This document shows, in pieces, positions 27,177 to 38,748 of a DNA stretch of 64,000 nucleotides. The notes beneath the pieces were generated by a model, which searched no databases, was not told the DNA's origin, and worked only from the letters and a program-made list of their open reading frames with translations. This DNA comes from Candidatus Thiodiazotropha endoloripes (GTDB lineage: Bacteria > Pseudomonadota > Gammaproteobacteria > Chromatiales > Chromatiaceae). Position 1 is the first letter of the stretch. Each line of letters begins with the position of its first letter. The stretch spans positions 2,211,834 to 2,275,833 of the forward strand of contig NZ_LVJW01000003.1 of the NCBI RefSeq assembly GCF_001708965.1, written 5' to 3'. A program made the position numbers and the translations under genes.

Positions 27177-29951
27177 TCAGCTGGAGAGATTACTCAACAG
27201 ATCCTGCGCCTCTTTCTGCTGATTCTCACTACCCTCACCGACAACCTCTTCAAGGATGCTCTTGGCCCCTTCATTGTCGCCCATATCAATATAGGCCCGG
27301 GCCAGATCGAGCTTGGTTGTAATCTCATCCGTGGAATCCAGATCAAGGTTCTCGCTGTGGCTCTGCAGCAGGCTCAGCTCATCACCGTCATTGGACTCCT
27401 CGTTGTCCAGATCGGATGAGATACCTTCCAACTCACGCTCGATACTTTCGAGATCGAGATTGTCCAGCACCTCTGAATCCTCCATTTCAACCTGGTCATC
27501 AATCCCATCGATGACTTCGCTATCATCGACGTCGGAGAGATCGAAAGGCAGTGGGTCCTCATTCGTCTCCTCGGCGACCGGTGCGGAATCTATCCCGGCA
27601 GGCACTGACTCGACTTCGAGATCACTGAGATCAATATCCAGCGCATCGGAATCCTCCATCGCTGGTGTAGACTCGGAACCGTCCATTTTGTTCAGGAATT
27701 CTGAATCCAGAGAGAGATCGGCTTCGAGGGTTTCTGAATCCATCTCATCCAGGTTCTCGAGACCACTCAGGTCCATGGAATCCAGCTCATCGGATACGTC
27801 TTCCGCTACTGCCTGCGCTTCCTCCACAGCCGGTGTCGATACATCCGCTTCTGACAGCTGGCCCAGATCCAGACCCAGGTCATCCATATCATCAGCCATA
27901 TCCGCTGCGGCAAGTCCTGCAGCACCGGCAAACAGAGCATAACCGGGATTGAGCTCTTTACCCATGGTCGCGATTTTCGACCAGGCATCGGGCTGCTGCT
28001 CTTCCAGGCCATTGTCATGCAACTGCTGAGCAAGGCCGGTATAGGCATCTGACTTCTTCGCCGAAAAGTAGATTTCAAGCAGTTTGTGTTTCAACTCTTC
28101 CCGTTCAGGATATTTCTCAATCGCCTGATTGATCAGCTCTTCAGCCTGCTGATAACGCCCATAGGCGATATAGACATCTGCCTCGGAGAGCGGATCAACT
28201 TCACCCGTCTCATCCTGCAAGGCATCGATATCGCTGGGTGAGAAATCACTCATGAAAGAGGTTTCATCCGTGGGCGAAGTCAGCGAGCTGCTGTCGTCCA
28301 CACCGGACGGTGCAATATCACTATCCGGCGAAACCAGAATGCTTTCGGCAAATTCCGCTTCGGCCTCTTTTCGACGACGCATGATCATCGCCAACAGACC
28401 AAGCAACAGTACGCCGGCACCGCCGATGATGGCCACCATCGTACTGTTCTCTTTCAAGCCATCGAAATAGCTGACTTTCTTTTCGGGCAGTTTGGCGACA
28501 GGAGGTTCTGCCAAATCGGGCTCCGGCATCGCCGGTTTGCTCTCCGGCGCTTTTGCAACGGCTGGAGGCTCGGACACGGCCGGTGGCGCCGCCATCTGGT
28601 CCTTGGCCTGCTGTTCAGCAATTTTCGCCTCAATATCGACCTCTTCGATGACCGTGCCTTCCGGTACTGGAATAACCGGCTCTGCGGCTTCTTCCATTGG
28701 TGCAGTCGGCTCGGCCTCGGTCATAGCCACCGGTTCTTCCGCTGCCATCTCTTCAGCCGGTACCACTGCTTCAGCAGGTTGTTCCGCCATGGGTGCTTCA
28801 GCTGCAGGCTCCATCTCCTGCATCTTTTCAGCCGCCATAGTTTGTGCAGCCTGCACCTCGGCAAGTTGATCACTCTTGAGGGTCAGTAACCTTTGAATGT
28901 CCTGGATCTGTTTTTCAAGTTCCTGAACACGGGATTTCAGTGCGCTGTTCTCCTGCAGGGCCCCTTCATTGGACTCCCGGACAAGCATAATCTCTTGTTG
29001 CAGCTGCTCAATCTCAGCGGATTCAGCCTGACCTTCCCGCTCGGCCGATTCGCCGGCACCAGGCTTGGGTGAGACCAGCTTCAGACGATCCTCTGGAGCC
29101 GGTGCCGCAGATGGCGCAGGCGCCTCAGCAGCTTTCTCCTGACGACTTGGAGCCGCAGCTCTTGTGCCCGATTTCCACTCTCTGGTCTGGGCAAGAAACT
29201 CCTCACGGGCAGCCCGCTTGGAGAGTCCAGTGACCTCCGCATCCGCAGGCAGACGCAGTATCTTGCCAACCTTCAGGTTGTTCACATTGTTGTTGATGAA
29301 GGCGGATGGATTATGATCCAGCAATGACATCATTACCTGTTCAATGGACTCATCGCTTTCCTGCATCTGCTTGGCGATGTTCCAAAGATTGTCATTCGGC
29401 TGTACCGGCCCGTACTCCCTGCCACCTGTGGAACTCATGCTGCTCTGCGGCATCGAGGTAGCTGGTGCAGCCGCCCTGCGACTCGGCATGACTTTGCTCA
29501 CCACCGGTGAGCCTTTGGCAACCGGAGCAGCGACCGGCGTCGGCTTACGGCTCAAAGTCACCGGAGGATCAAGCAGTACGGTGAATTCCCTGACCAGCCT
29601 GCCTTTCGGCCAATTGACTTCCACCAGGAAATTCAGGAAGGGTTCCCTGATCGCATCCCGACTGGTAATCGTAATCACCGGTTTACCCGATGCGGTCAGC
29701 TGGGGAGTGAATTTCAAACTGGACAGATGAAAAGGCCTGTCCATGCCCGCCTTTTTAAAAGCCTCATGTGAAGCCAGCGAGACACGTACATCTTGCAACT
29801 CTTCCTGGGTAACGGAAAGCAGATCGATATCGGCCTTGAAGGTTTGATTGAGTGCCGATTGAGGGTGGATTTCACCCAGTCCGAGGGCTAATGCGCCCAA
29901 TGGTGATAAGGCTGTTGCAACAGCCACTGCCAAAGACAGCTTACGAATCAT
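27177..29951 (-). CDS. fimV: FimV pilus-assembly and polar hub protein
   Basis: FimV organises the cell pole and supports type IV pili and secretion. With the start at 29951 (perfect AAGGAGGAAGC upstream) it has 924 residues. A signal peptide is followed by the FimV N-terminal domain (GLGEIHPQSALNQTFKADID), a LysM-like motif near 175-225 (VQPNDNLWNIAKQM), a coiled coil near 315-375, a Pro/Ala/Glu-rich tract, one membrane helix near 500-525 before RRRKEAEAEFAE, and a very acidic cytoplasmic region. It ends in a TPR-like FimV C-terminal motif (TKLDLARAYIDMGDNEGAKS). The open frame runs 12 codons further upstream without a ribosome site. Confidence 0.93.
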   Translation of the reverse strand: MIRKLSLAVAVATALSPLGALALGLGEIHPQSALNQTFKADIDLLSVTQEELQDVRVSLASHEAFKKAGMDRPFHLSSLKFTPQLTASGKPVITITSRDAIREPFLNFLVEVNWPKGRLVREFTVLLDPPVTLSRKPTPVAAPVAKGSPVVSKVMPSRRAAAPATSMPQSSMSSTGGREYGPVQPNDNLWNIAKQMQESDESIEQVMMSLLDHNPSAFINNNVNNLKVGKILRLPADAEVTGLSKRAAREEFLAQTREWKSGTRAAAPSRQEKAAEAPAPSAAPAPEDRLKLVSPKPGAGESAEREGQAESAEIEQLQQEIMLVRESNEGALQENSALKSRVQELEKQIQDIQRLLTLKSDQLAEVQAAQTMAAEKMQEMEPAAEAPMAEQPAEAVVPAEEMAAEEPVAMTEAEPTAPMEEAAEPVIPVPEGTVIEEVDIEAKIAEQQAKDQMAAPPAVSEPPAVAKAPESKPAMPEPDLAEPPVAKLPEKKVSYFDGLKENSTMVAIIGGAGVLLLGLLAMIMRRRKEAEAEFAESILVSPDSDIAPSGVDDSSSLTSPTDETSFMSDFSPSDIDALQDETGEVDPLSEADVYIAYGRYQQAEELINQAIEKYPEREELKHKLLEIYFSAKKSDAYTGLAQQLHDNGLEEQQPDAWSKIATMGKELNPGYALFAGAAGLAAADMADDMDDLGLDLGQLSEADVSTPAVEEAQAVAEDVSDELDSMDLSGLENLDEMDSETLEADLSLDSEFLNKMDGSESTPAMEDSDALDIDLSDLEVESVPAGIDSAPVAEETNEDPLPFDLSDVDDSEVIDGIDDQVEMEDSEVLDNLDLESIERELEGISSDLDNEESNDGDELSLLQSHSENLDLDSTDEITTKLDLARAYIDMGDNEGAKSILEEVVGEGSENQQKEAQDLLSNLSS

Positions 29952-30289
29952 GCTTCCTCCTTGCCAGAAAACATATCCACCAGTCAATGAAAGTCACCTT
30001 GACACAGTGGGTCAGAGGCCCGCCGTACAGCCCCGATCGGTTTTAGAATAAACTTAATAATCAGTCGCTAACTATAGCTTATGAATGATCTTTTTACCAA
30101 AAGTTAAAGGATCATCACACGAAATATTGCAATACTGTACATGTTGATGGCGATAACCGCTAAAAGTGAGAAATCGGTCTTACTTTTCACAATCAGCACG
30201 ACCGGTCTCAGAGGGAAGGATCAACCCCCCTCTGGCCGACTCAGAACTGCCATAATGGCACACTCAGGAACAGCTGCTGGCTTTTCATG
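29952..30289. other. Intergenic region upstream of fimV
   Basis: About 340 bp lie between asd and fimV. The part next to fimV holds its strong ribosome-binding site and presumably its promoter; the middle (30040-30120) is AT-rich. I see no gene, repeat or convincing terminator here. Confidence 0.35.
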
Positions 30290-31405
30290 TCACCCTTCCA
30301 GCAGAATTCTCAACATGCGCCGCAATGGTTCTGCAGCTCCCCATAACAACTGATCACCCACAGTGAAGGCATTCAGATACTCTTCACCCAGATTCATTTT
30401 ACGTAAACGCCCAACGGGGACAGTCAGTGTGCCGGTTACCTTGGCGGGATTCAGCTCATCGACTGTCAGTTCACGTTCGTTGGGAACAACTTTTACCCAA
30501 CTGTTGGCGCCATCCAGTATTGACTCCACCTCGTCTATCGGCACATCCTTACGTAACTTTATGGTCAACGCCTGACTGTGACAGCGCATTGCACCAATTC
30601 GCACACAAGTTCCATCGATTGGTACCGGGTTCTCACTTCGTCCCAGGATCTTGTTGGTCTCAACAAATCCCTTCCACTCCTCTTTACTCTGGCCGTTTTC
30701 CAGCGGCACATCGATCCAGGGGATCAGGCTTCCGGCAAGGGCAGCCCCGAAGTTATCTGTTGGGAATCCGTCATCGCGCATGGTATCGGCCACTTTGCGA
30801 TCGATATCCAGAATCGCAGAAGCGGGATCGACCAATTGATCATGTACCGCCGTCTCAAGAGCGCCCATCTGGCTGATCAGTTCACGCATGTTACGCGCTC
30901 CTGCACCGGATGCCGCCTGATAGGTCATGGAGGTGGTCCACTCGACCAGGTCCTCACGAAACAGACCGCCAAGCGCCATCAGCATCAGACTGACAGTACA
31001 GTTGCCACCGATAAAATCACGCCGGCCATCAGCCAGACCGTCACGGATCACCGACTCATTCACCGGATCAAGCACGATCAGGGTGTGATCCTTCATGCGC
31101 AGGCTGGATGCCGCATCGATCCAGTAACCCTGCCAGCCGGCGGCGCGCAATTGATCATAGACCTGATTGGTGTAGCTACCGCCCTGACAGGTAACGATAG
31201 CCTCCATCGCCATCAGTTCATCGATATCCGTTGCATCCTTCAATGACGGAATCGGTTTACCGATATCCGGGCCCGCCTGCCCGACCTGGGAGGTGGTGAA
31301 AAAGACCGGCTCATCGATCAGGGAGAAATCCCCCTCATCCCGCATCCGGCCCATCAGTACCGAACCCACCATGCCACGCCAACCTACGAAACCGACTCTT
31401 TTCAT
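30290..31405 (-). CDS. asd: Aspartate-semialdehyde dehydrogenase
   Basis: Asd reduces aspartyl phosphate to the semialdehyde for lysine, threonine and methionine synthesis. The protein has the NADP-binding [17 protein letters not shown], the catalytic Cys in [15 protein letters not shown] and the family segment [14 protein letters not shown]. It is the long proteobacterial form (about 371 residues). The ATG at 31405 is used; the frame also offers a TTG two codons upstream. It follows leuB with a 148-bp gap. Confidence 0.96.
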   Translation of the reverse strand: MKRVGFVGWRGMVGSVLMGRMRDEGDFSLIDEPVFFTTSQVGQAGPDIGKPIPSLKDATDIDELMAMEAIVTCQGGSYTNQVYDQLRAAGWQGYWIDAASSLRMKDHTLIVLDPVNESVIRDGLADGRRDFIGGNCTVSLMLMALGGLFREDLVEWTTSMTYQAASGAGARNMRELISQMGALETAVHDQLVDPASAILDIDRKVADTMRDDGFPTDNFGAALAGSLIPWIDVPLENGQSKEEWKGFVETNKILGRSENPVPIDGTCVRIGAMRCHSQALTIKLRKDVPIDEVESILDGANSWVKVVPNERELTVDELNPAKVTGTLTVPVGRLRKMNLGEEYLNAFTVGDQLLWGAAEPLRRMLRILLEG

Positions 31406-31553
31406 CTTCAATAAACCCGTTTAAAACTAATCGATCAGGACCATCCCTGACTGTTTAACACCTTATATCAAATAGGTGAAGTCTGGTATCAGTTCTGCCT
31501 CAGCAGCCACTGCCTACTCGCCACACCGACACCAGACCTTAATACCACCACAC

Positions 31554-32630
31554 TCAATCCAACGCAGCAACAACTGCATCACCCATGGTTTCACAGTTTA
31601 CCTCAGTCATCCCCTCAGCAAAGATATCGGGGGTACGCAGACCCTGGTCCAATACCTTGTCGACAGCCGCTTCCACCCGATCAGCCATCTCCGGCTCATT
31701 CAGACTGTAACGCAGCATCATCGCCACCGAGAGTATGGTAGCCAGAGGATTGGCCACGCCCTGCCCGGCGATATCGGGGGCTGAACCGTGAATCGGCTCA
31801 TACATGCCCTTGCCCTGCTCATCCAATGAGGCGGAAGGCAGCATGCCGATGGATCCGGTCAGCATGGCAGCGCAATCGGAGAGGATATCGCCAAACATGT
31901 TGGTGGTGACCATCACATCGAACTGTTTCGGCCATTTCACCAACTGCATGGCCGCATTGTCCACATACATATGGCTCAGGTCGACGTCGGCATACTCTTC
32001 ACCGACACGGGTAACCACTTCCCGCCAGAGCTCGGTACACTCGAGCACATTGGCCTTGTCCACGGAACAGACACGACTATCCCGCTTTCTGGCGATATCA
32101 AAGGCCACCCTGGCAATGCGGTCGACTTCAGACTCTTGATAGACCAGGGTATTGAATCCCTGTTTTTCTCCCCCCTCCAGCTCCCGGATACCTCGGGGCT
32201 GCCCAAAATAGATACCGCCGGTCAGTTCACGCACGATCATGATATCGAGTCCGGCCACAATCTCGGCTTTCAGACTGGATGCATCCGCCAGCTGGGGATA
32301 GAGAATCGCCGGACGCAGATTGGCGAACAGATTGAGTGCGGAACGCAGACCCAGCAATCCCTTCTCCGGACGGATGGAGATGTCGAGCTGCTCCCATTTG
32401 GGTCCACCAACTGCTCCAAGCAGTATGGCATCCGCCTCTTTGGCCAGATCCAGTGTCGCATCAGGCAAGGGTCCACCGGTGGCATCGATGGCAGCACCAC
32501 CGACCAACGCCTCATCCATCTCGACATCGAAGCCAAACCGATCGCGCAGTGCCGCCAGCACTTTCACCGCTTCAGTTACAATCTCAGGCCCGATACCGTC
32601 ACCAGGCAGAATCAAAATTTGTTTGCTCAT
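31554..32630 (-). CDS. leuB: 3-isopropylmalate dehydrogenase
   Basis: LeuB oxidatively decarboxylates 3-isopropylmalate in leucine synthesis. The 358-residue protein has [19 protein letters not shown], the [14 protein letters not shown] loop, the metal-binding aspartates around [17 protein letters not shown] and the NAD loop [12 protein letters not shown]. It is 12 bp after leuD. Confidence 0.97.
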   Translation of the reverse strand: MSKQILILPGDGIGPEIVTEAVKVLAALRDRFGFDVEMDEALVGGAAIDATGGPLPDATLDLAKEADAILLGAVGGPKWEQLDISIRPEKGLLGLRSALNLFANLRPAILYPQLADASSLKAEIVAGLDIMIVRELTGGIYFGQPRGIRELEGGEKQGFNTLVYQESEVDRIARVAFDIARKRDSRVCSVDKANVLECTELWREVVTRVGEEYADVDLSHMYVDNAAMQLVKWPKQFDVMVTTNMFGDILSDCAAMLTGSIGMLPSASLDEQGKGMYEPIHGSAPDIAGQGVANPLATILSVAMMLRYSLNEPEMADRVEAAVDKVLDQGLRTPDIFAEGMTEVNCETMGDAVVAALD

Positions 32631-32642
32631 CGCTAAATTACC

Positions 32643-33281
32643 TCAAGAAAAGAGCCACGGCGCTTCATCGGCTCGACGCGCTTCATAGGCTTTGATCAGA
32701 TCCACATGTTGCAGAGTCAGGCCGATATCATCCAGCCCGTTGAGCAAACAGTGTTTACGGAAAGGATCCACTTCAAATGGGATGGGCTGGGAATCGCCGA
32801 CCACAAGTTGCTGTTGCTGCAGATCCACAGTCAGGGTGAGTGCTTGCTCAAGGGTTGCCTGAGCGAAGAGTTCATCCACTATTTTTTCATCAAGAACAAC
32901 AGGCAGAATGCCATTCTTGAAACAGTTATTAAAGAAAATGTCGGCATAACTTGGGGCAAGAATGACCCGGAATCCGTAGTCGTCCAGTGCCCAGGGAGCA
33001 TGTTCCCGGGATGAACCACAACCGAAATTCTCCCGTGTCAGCAACACCTGAGCTCCCTGATAACGGGGATCATTGAGTACGAAATCGGGATTCAGTGGCC
33101 GCTTGCTGTTATCCATACCCGGCTCACCATGATCCAGATAGCGCCACTCATCGAACAGATTGGGGCCGAAACCGGAGCGTTTGATCGATTTCAGAAACTG
33201 CTTTGGAATGATGGCATCGGTATCCACATTGGATCGATCCAAGGGGCAGACGGTGCCGGTAAAGGTCTCGAATTTTTCCAT
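32643..33281 (-). CDS. leuD: Isopropylmalate isomerase small subunit
   Basis: LeuD forms the swivelling domain of isopropylmalate isomerase. The 212-residue protein has [33 protein letters not shown] and [15 protein letters not shown], all conserved. It lies 75 bp after leuC and 12 bp before leuB in a leuC-leuD-leuB operon. Confidence 0.97.
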   Translation of the reverse strand: MEKFETFTGTVCPLDRSNVDTDAIIPKQFLKSIKRSGFGPNLFDEWRYLDHGEPGMDNSKRPLNPDFVLNDPRYQGAQVLLTRENFGCGSSREHAPWALDDYGFRVILAPSYADIFFNNCFKNGILPVVLDEKIVDELFAQATLEQALTLTVDLQQQQLVVGDSQPIPFEVDPFRKHCLLNGLDDIGLTLQHVDLIKAYEARRADEAPWLFS

Positions 33282-33356
33282 CTTCTATTCCTCAAATTCA
33301 GTATTAGTTTAATTATTTCCGTATATTACAGACAATACCTAATGTTAATTCTTTAA

Positions 33357-34760
33357 TCAGATCTCAACGAAATGACCGTGGATAGCCGCTGCTGCAGCCA
33401 TGGCGGGACTGACCAGATGGGTACGCCCCCTCTGCCCCTGTCGGCCCTCAAAATTGCGGTTTGAAGTGGATGCACAACGTTCACCCGGCTCCAGGCGGTC
33501 GGCGTTCATCGCCAAGCACATGGAACACCCGGGCTCACGCCATTCGAATCCCGCCTCGACAAAGATCCGGTCCAGACCCTCGTTCTCGGCCTGCGCCTTG
33601 ACCAAACCCGAACCCGGTACGATCAGAGCGAGCTTGACGTTGGATGCCACCTGTTGACCTTTCGCCACCTCTGCAGCCGCGCGCAGGTCCTCGATACGGG
33701 AGTTGGTGCAGGAACCGATGAAAACCTTATCCACCGCAATATCCCAGATTGGAGTACCTGCCTCCAGCCCCATGTAATCAAGCGCCCGGCGCATACCGTC
33801 CGCCTTCACCTTATCCGCTTCAGCTGCCGGATCGGGTACCGTCTGGTCGACGCCAACCACCATCTCAGGCGAGGTACCCCAGGTTACCTGAGGTTTGATA
33901 GTGGCCCCATCGAGTGTCACAACTTTGTCGAATTCTGCACCCGGATCGGTGTGCAGGGTCTGCCAGTAGGCTACTGCCTTCTCCCAATCATCACCTTGCG
34001 GGGCATAGGGTCGACCTTTGACATAGTCGATGGTCTTCTGGTCAACCGCCACGAAACCGGCCCTGGCACCCGCTTCGATGGCCATATTGCAGAGCGTCAG
34101 ACGACCTTCGATGGAGAGTGCCTGAATCGCATCCCCGGCAAACTCGATCGCGTATCCGGTACCACCAGCGGTACCGATTTTACCGATGATCGCCAACACA
34201 ATGTCTTTTGCGGTAACCCCGGGAGCGACCTGGCCATCGACCCGTACCTGCATCGACTTGGACTTTTTCTGAATCAGGCACTGGGTTGCCAGAACGTGCT
34301 CAACCTCAGAGGTGCCGATACCGAAAGCCAGGGCACCCATGGCACCATGGGTTGAAGTGTGGGAGTCACCACAGACCACGGTCATACCTGGCAGAGTGGC
34401 CCCCTGCTCCGGACCGATCACATGCACGATTCCCTGTCTGGGATCGAGCATCTCAAACTCGGTGATTGCGAAATCCCGGCAGTTCTGATCCAGGGTCTCA
34501 ACCTGCAGCCGGGAGACCGGATCGACAATGGTCGACACCCCGCCCGAACGCTCGGTGGTCGGTACATTGTGATCCGGGGTGGCCAGATTGGCCTCGGTAC
34601 GCCAGGGTTTACGCCCGGCCAGACGCAGACCTTCAAAGGCCTGGGGCGAAGTCACTTCATGCACCAGGTGGCGATCGATATAGATCAGCGCAGTACCATC
34701 CTCATCGGTACGCACCAGATGGGACTCCCAAAGTTTGTCGTAAAGCGTCTTGGCACTCAT
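33357..34760 (-). CDS. leuC: Isopropylmalate isomerase large subunit
   Basis: LeuC carries the [4Fe-4S] cluster that isomerises 2- to 3-isopropylmalate. The 467-residue length is typical. Cluster cysteines lie in [14 protein letters not shown] and [29 protein letters not shown] is also visible. AGGAGCAACA precedes the ATG. It is divergent from a LysR gene across 123 bp, so that regulator may control it. Confidence 0.97.
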   Translation of the reverse strand: MSAKTLYDKLWESHLVRTDEDGTALIYIDRHLVHEVTSPQAFEGLRLAGRKPWRTEANLATPDHNVPTTERSGGVSTIVDPVSRLQVETLDQNCRDFAITEFEMLDPRQGIVHVIGPEQGATLPGMTVVCGDSHTSTHGAMGALAFGIGTSEVEHVLATQCLIQKKSKSMQVRVDGQVAPGVTAKDIVLAIIGKIGTAGGTGYAIEFAGDAIQALSIEGRLTLCNMAIEAGARAGFVAVDQKTIDYVKGRPYAPQGDDWEKAVAYWQTLHTDPGAEFDKVVTLDGATIKPQVTWGTSPEMVVGVDQTVPDPAAEADKVKADGMRRALDYMGLEAGTPIWDIAVDKVFIGSCTNSRIEDLRAAAEVAKGQQVASNVKLALIVPGSGLVKAQAENEGLDRIFVEAGFEWREPGCSMCLAMNADRLEPGERCASTSNRNFEGRQGQRGRTHLVSPAMAAAAAIHGHFVEI

Positions 34761-34883
34761 TGTTGCTCCTGTTACTGGTCTGCTGTACAGCGTCTGTCAC
34801 GGCGGGTAGTCAAAACATAGGGGAGTGTGCTACATAATACAAATTCATATTTTTCATTTTTTCCATTCTTTTTAGGAATAGTT

Positions 34884-35771
34884 ATGGAGTTCGCATCACT
34901 ACGCGCTTTTGTCCAGGTAGCCAGGGAAGGATCGTTCTCCAATGCAGCCCAAGGCCTCTACCTGACACAACCCGCCGTCAGCAAGCGGGTCGCGGCACTT
35001 GAACAGGAGCTGTCGGTACGCCTCTTCGACCGGGTGGGCAGACAGGTTCTCCTCACCGAGGCGGGTCGGCAACTACTACCACGAGCCGAGCAGATTCTGC
35101 AGGAGATGGCCGATATCCGACGGGGTCTCTCCAATCTCTCCGGGGAGATCTCGGGTCGGCTGGTGATGGGTACCAGTCACCATATCGGTCTGCATCGTCT
35201 GCCATCGGTGCTGCGAAATTTTTCAGATGCCTATCCGAAAGCCGAATTGGATATCCGCTTCATGGAGTCGGAAAAGGCCTGCCTGGCGGTGGAACATGGT
35301 GAGCTGGAAATGGCTGTGGTCACCCTGCCCCTCAATCCCATCGAGGCACTTGATGCATTGAAGATCTGGCATGACCCGCTCTGTTTTGCAGTCGGACCAG
35401 ATCATAATCTCGCGCAGCAGCAATCGACCAGTGTCGAGCAGCTGGTCAGCCATCCGGCGGTACTGCCAACCAAGGGGACCTATACCCGCACACTGTTGGA
35501 ACAGTCGATCAACGACAGACAATTGAGTGTCAACTGCACCTTGGCAACAGACTATCTGGAGACGCTGAAAATGATGACCAGTATCGGCCTGGGCTGGAGC
35601 CTGCTGCCGGAAATACTGCTTGAGGAGGGGCAGATTCTGAAACTTGAGGTGCCTGAACTGCAGTTGAGTCGCTCACTGGGGATCGTGACTCATCGCAAGC
35701 GAACCCTCTCAAATGTGGCAAATGCCATGCGCCAGCAGCTGCTGGCACAGAGCAATCTTCAGGTCGCTTAG
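34884..35771 (+). CDS. LysR-family transcriptional regulator
   Basis: The N-terminal winged helix is clear ([20 protein letters not shown], then [17 protein letters not shown]) and an effector-binding domain follows (about 90-290). The ATG at 34884 has AGGAAT upstream and matches the LysR N-terminus; the open frame begins 57 bp earlier. Divergence from leuC suggests it senses an amino-acid or leucine-pathway signal (inference). Its last 4 bp overlap the end of ndk, which is convergent. Confidence 0.88.
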   Translation: MEFASLRAFVQVAREGSFSNAAQGLYLTQPAVSKRVAALEQELSVRLFDRVGRQVLLTEAGRQLLPRAEQILQEMADIRRGLSNLSGEISGRLVMGTSHHIGLHRLPSVLRNFSDAYPKAELDIRFMESEKACLAVEHGELEMAVVTLPLNPIEALDALKIWHDPLCFAVGPDHNLAQQQSTSVEQLVSHPAVLPTKGTYTRTLLEQSINDRQLSVNCTLATDYLETLKMMTSIGLGWSLLPEILLEEGQILKLEVPELQLSRSLGIVTHRKRTLSNVANAMRQQLLAQSNLQVA

Positions 35772-36196
35772 CGGGTACGCTCGCAGATCCCTTCGGGAAA
35801 GAAAAATTCAATCTCTACCTTGGCGGTATCGGGACCATCGGATCCATGCACAGCATTCTCATCAACCGTCTCGGCGAAATCGGCGCGAATGGTGCCTGAT
35901 GCGGCCTCTTGGGGGTTGGTGGCGCCCATGATCTCACGGTTGCGGCTGATCGCATTCTCACCTTCCAGCACCTGAACCATCACCGGACCGGAGGTCATGA
36001 AATCGAGCAGGTCATTATAGAAGGGACGCTCTTTATGTACGGCATAGAACTCCCCGGCCTGCTCACGGCTGAGATGCAGCATCTTTGAAGCAACGATCTT
36101 AAGACCGGCGCCTTCGAAACGTGCATAGATTTTACCGATCAGGTTTTTCGCTACCGCATCGGGTTTGACGATGGAAAAAGTGCGTTCAATGGCCAT
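35768..36196 (-). CDS. ndk: Nucleoside diphosphate kinase
   Basis: Ndk balances nucleoside triphosphates by a ping-pong mechanism. The 142-residue protein has [30 protein letters not shown] and the phosphohistidine segment [20 protein letters not shown]. The length is normal. It overlaps the 3' end of the LysR gene by 4 bp, tail to tail. Confidence 0.97.
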   Translation of the reverse strand: MAIERTFSIVKPDAVAKNLIGKIYARFEGAGLKIVASKMLHLSREQAGEFYAVHKERPFYNDLLDFMTSGPVMVQVLEGENAISRNREIMGATNPQEAASGTIRADFAETVDENAVHGSDGPDTAKVEIEFFFPEGICERTR

Positions 36197-36315
36197 TGCT
36201 TAGGGCTCCGAAGAGAATCTGGTTGAGAAAAAGCGGCTGCCGGCTGGAAATCCATGCTGCAGCGCAGCAGATGCGCAAAATACTCATCTGTCTGGATGGT
36301 GTCAAGCTTGAGTTG

Positions 36316-36354
36316 GCCGCGAATGGGCACGAATCACCGCGAATTGGCGCAAAT
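36316..36354. repeat. GAAT-phased short repeat
   Basis: GAAT occurs at 36321, 36331 and 36341, each within a CGC-flanked 10-bp unit (GCGAATGGGCAC, GAATCACCGC, GAATTGGCGC). Related pieces occur at 15188-15203 (minus) and from 19333. The rest of the ndk-MFS gap (36197-36452) carries an imperfect AT/GC-alternating tract but no gene. Confidence 0.5.
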
Positions 36355-36452
36355 ACAGTTTAGCTGCGATTTAAAGTAACCACTGCAGCGCAATAAAAGC
36401 AGAAAAGCAACACAACCTATTGGCGATGCTTTGCTGTGATTTGCGGTTCGAC

Positions 36453-37619
36453 TCACTGACCCTGTTTCGCTGCCTGACCTGACGAAGCGTCACGAGGATC
36501 AAGCCAGCGCATGGCGATGATCACGGCGATCAGCGCATAACCAGCAGCAACCCAATAAGGTGCCTCCGGCCCCATGCCGCTCCACAGATATCCACTCAAC
36601 AGACTGCCGAAAGCACCGCCTGCGCCAAAACTGATGCTGCTGTAGAGTGCCTGTCCCCGTCCCTGGTGCTTGCCAACAAAGTAGTGGTGCACCATATGAA
36701 TAGCTGCGGCATGAAAGGTACCGAAAGTCGCTGCGTGCATCACCTGAGCCAGCAGTACCATGGGCATCTGATCTGAAGTTGTCGCCACCAGCATCCAGCG
36801 GACCACCGCGATTGCCAGACTGGCAATCAGCACCGTTCGAGCACCCCAACGATGCAGCAGGTGGTGCATCACCAGGAATACCAACACCTCAACCACCACA
36901 CCCAAAGCCCACAGCTGCCCGATCAGGCTGCTGCTGTAACCGATCTCCTCCATATAGATGGAATAGAAGGCGTAGTAGGCGCTATGGCTCGCCTGCATCA
37001 GAAAGCAGACCAGCAGAAAGGCGATGATCTCGCGGCGTTTCAACACATCGAGAATCGAACCTTGTGTATGCTGGACCACACCGGCTCCTTTTTCCGGTAC
37101 CAGCAGGCTGTAGAGAAAGATTCCCAGATAGAGTCCCAGTACCACTTTCGGTACCAGTCCAACTCCCCACTGCTCGAGCATGAAGCCCAGCGCCAGTACG
37201 GCCAGAATAAAACCGACCGAACCCCACAGACGAATCCGGCTGTAGTGCTGAATCCGTTCATGCAGATAGCTCATGGTGACTGCCTCGAACTGGGGCAGTG
37301 AGGCATTCCAGAAGAAGCTGAACAGCATCATCACCAGCGCCAGTGCCCAGTAGCCTTCAACAAAGAAGACTCCGATGAAACAGATCACTGAGAACAGGGA
37401 AGCGAGACGCACAATCGGCATGCGCCGCCCGGTATGGTCGGCAATCCACCCCCAGATGTTCGGTGCAATCAACTTGGTGACCATGATCACCGCCATCAAC
37501 TCACCGATCTCTGCCGGGGAGTAACCCCGATCCTGCAGGTAGAGCCCCCAGAACGGCAACATCGCTCCGAGAGAGGCGAAGTAGAAGAAGTAGAAACCGG
37601 AGAGGCGCCAGTATGGCAT
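36453..37619 (-). CDS. Major facilitator superfamily transporter (HcaT/LacY-like)
   Basis: The 388-residue protein has about 12 membrane helices and starts with YWRLSGFYFFYFASLGAMLP and GLYLQDRGYSPAEIGELMA. This matches the MFS_1-like group that includes the 3-phenylpropionate carrier HcaT. The loop 2-3 signature is GWIADHTGRR. The substrate is unknown. It is 17 bp downstream of aroC and probably co-transcribed. Confidence 0.82.
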   Translation of the reverse strand: MPYWRLSGFYFFYFASLGAMLPFWGLYLQDRGYSPAEIGELMAVIMVTKLIAPNIWGWIADHTGRRMPIVRLASLFSVICFIGVFFVEGYWALALVMMLFSFFWNASLPQFEAVTMSYLHERIQHYSRIRLWGSVGFILAVLALGFMLEQWGVGLVPKVVLGLYLGIFLYSLLVPEKGAGVVQHTQGSILDVLKRREIIAFLLVCFLMQASHSAYYAFYSIYMEEIGYSSSLIGQLWALGVVVEVLVFLVMHHLLHRWGARTVLIASLAIAVVRWMLVATTSDQMPMVLLAQVMHAATFGTFHAAAIHMVHHYFVGKHQGRGQALYSSISFGAGGAFGSLLSGYLWSGMGPEAPYWVAAGYALIAVIIAMRWLDPRDASSGQAAKQGQ

Positions 37620-37636
37620 CCTGTTTTTACCAGGCC

Positions 37637-38728
37637 CTACTTTTCCAGATCTGCAAGGCCGGACTCCACATCCATGTTCTGTCCACGATGACGCAACAGA
37701 TGGTCCATGATCACAATCGCCATCATCGCCTCGGCAATCGGCGTGGCGCGAATGCCTACACAGGGATCATGGCGCCCTTTGGTGACCACCTCCACCGGTT
37801 CACCCGAGCGGTTTACCGTCTGGCCGGGCAGTCGCAGGCTGGATGTGGGTTTCAGCGCAATTGAAGCCACCAGATCCTGGCCGCTGGAGATCCCACCCAA
37901 TACGCCACCGGCGTGATTGGTGAGAAAACCGTCCGGTGTCATCTCATCACGATGTTCGGTGCCCTTCTGCTCCACGCAGAGAAAACCGTCACCGATCTCC
38001 ACCCCTTTGACTGCATTGATACTCATCAGAGCGTGGGCCAGATCCGCATCGAGTCTGTCGAAGATCGGTTCGCCGAGTCCGGCAATCATGCCACTGGCGA
38101 CGACATTGATACGCGCACCGATGGAGTTGCCTGCTTTACGCAGCTCATCCATGTAGGCTTCCATCTCGGCCACTTTGGAGGCATCCGGGCAGAAGAATGG
38201 ATTTTGCTCCACCTGATCCCAATCAAACTGCTCCGCCCGGATCGGCCCGATCTGGGAGAGATAACCACGCACCTGGATGCCGTAGCGCTGCTGCAGATAC
38301 TTCTTCGCGATACCGCCGGCGGCCACCCGCATCGCAGTCTCCCGTGCGGATGAGCGACCGCCCCCCCGATAGTCACGGAAACCGTACTTCTGGTTATAGG
38401 TATAGTCCGCATGCCCCGGCCGGAAACGGTCCATGATGTCGGAGTAGTCTTTGGAACGCTGATCGGTATTGCGGATCATCAAACCGATCGGAGTGCCGGT
38501 GGTCTTGCCTTCGAATACCCCGGACAGAATCTCCACCTCATCGGCCTCACGACGCTGTGTGGTATGACGGGAAGTGCCAGGCTTGCGGCGATCCAGGTCA
38601 TGCTGAAGGTCCGCCTCACTAAGCGCCAGCCCGGGTGGACAACCATCCACGATACAGCCGATGGCGGGTCCATGGGACTCTCCAAATGAGGTCACTGTAA
38701 AGAGTTTGCCGATACTATTGCCTGACAC
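37637..38728 (-). CDS. aroC: Chorismate synthase
   Basis: AroC makes chorismate from EPSP with reduced FMN. The 363-residue protein has the three family signatures: [20 protein letters not shown] at the start, [19 protein letters not shown], and near the end a conserved [18 protein letters not shown]. The length is normal. It lies 20 bp downstream of tolC. Confidence 0.97.
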   Translation of the reverse strand: MSGNSIGKLFTVTSFGESHGPAIGCIVDGCPPGLALSEADLQHDLDRRKPGTSRHTTQRREADEVEILSGVFEGKTTGTPIGLMIRNTDQRSKDYSDIMDRFRPGHADYTYNQKYGFRDYRGGGRSSARETAMRVAAGGIAKKYLQQRYGIQVRGYLSQIGPIRAEQFDWDQVEQNPFFCPDASKVAEMEAYMDELRKAGNSIGARINVVASGMIAGLGEPIFDRLDADLAHALMSINAVKGVEIGDGFLCVEQKGTEHRDEMTPDGFLTNHAGGVLGGISSGQDLVASIALKPTSSLRLPGQTVNRSGEPVEVVTKGRHDPCVGIRATPIAEAMMAIVIMDHLLRHRGQNMDVESGLADLEK

Positions 38729-38748
38729 TGAAACCTACCTCTTGGGAA

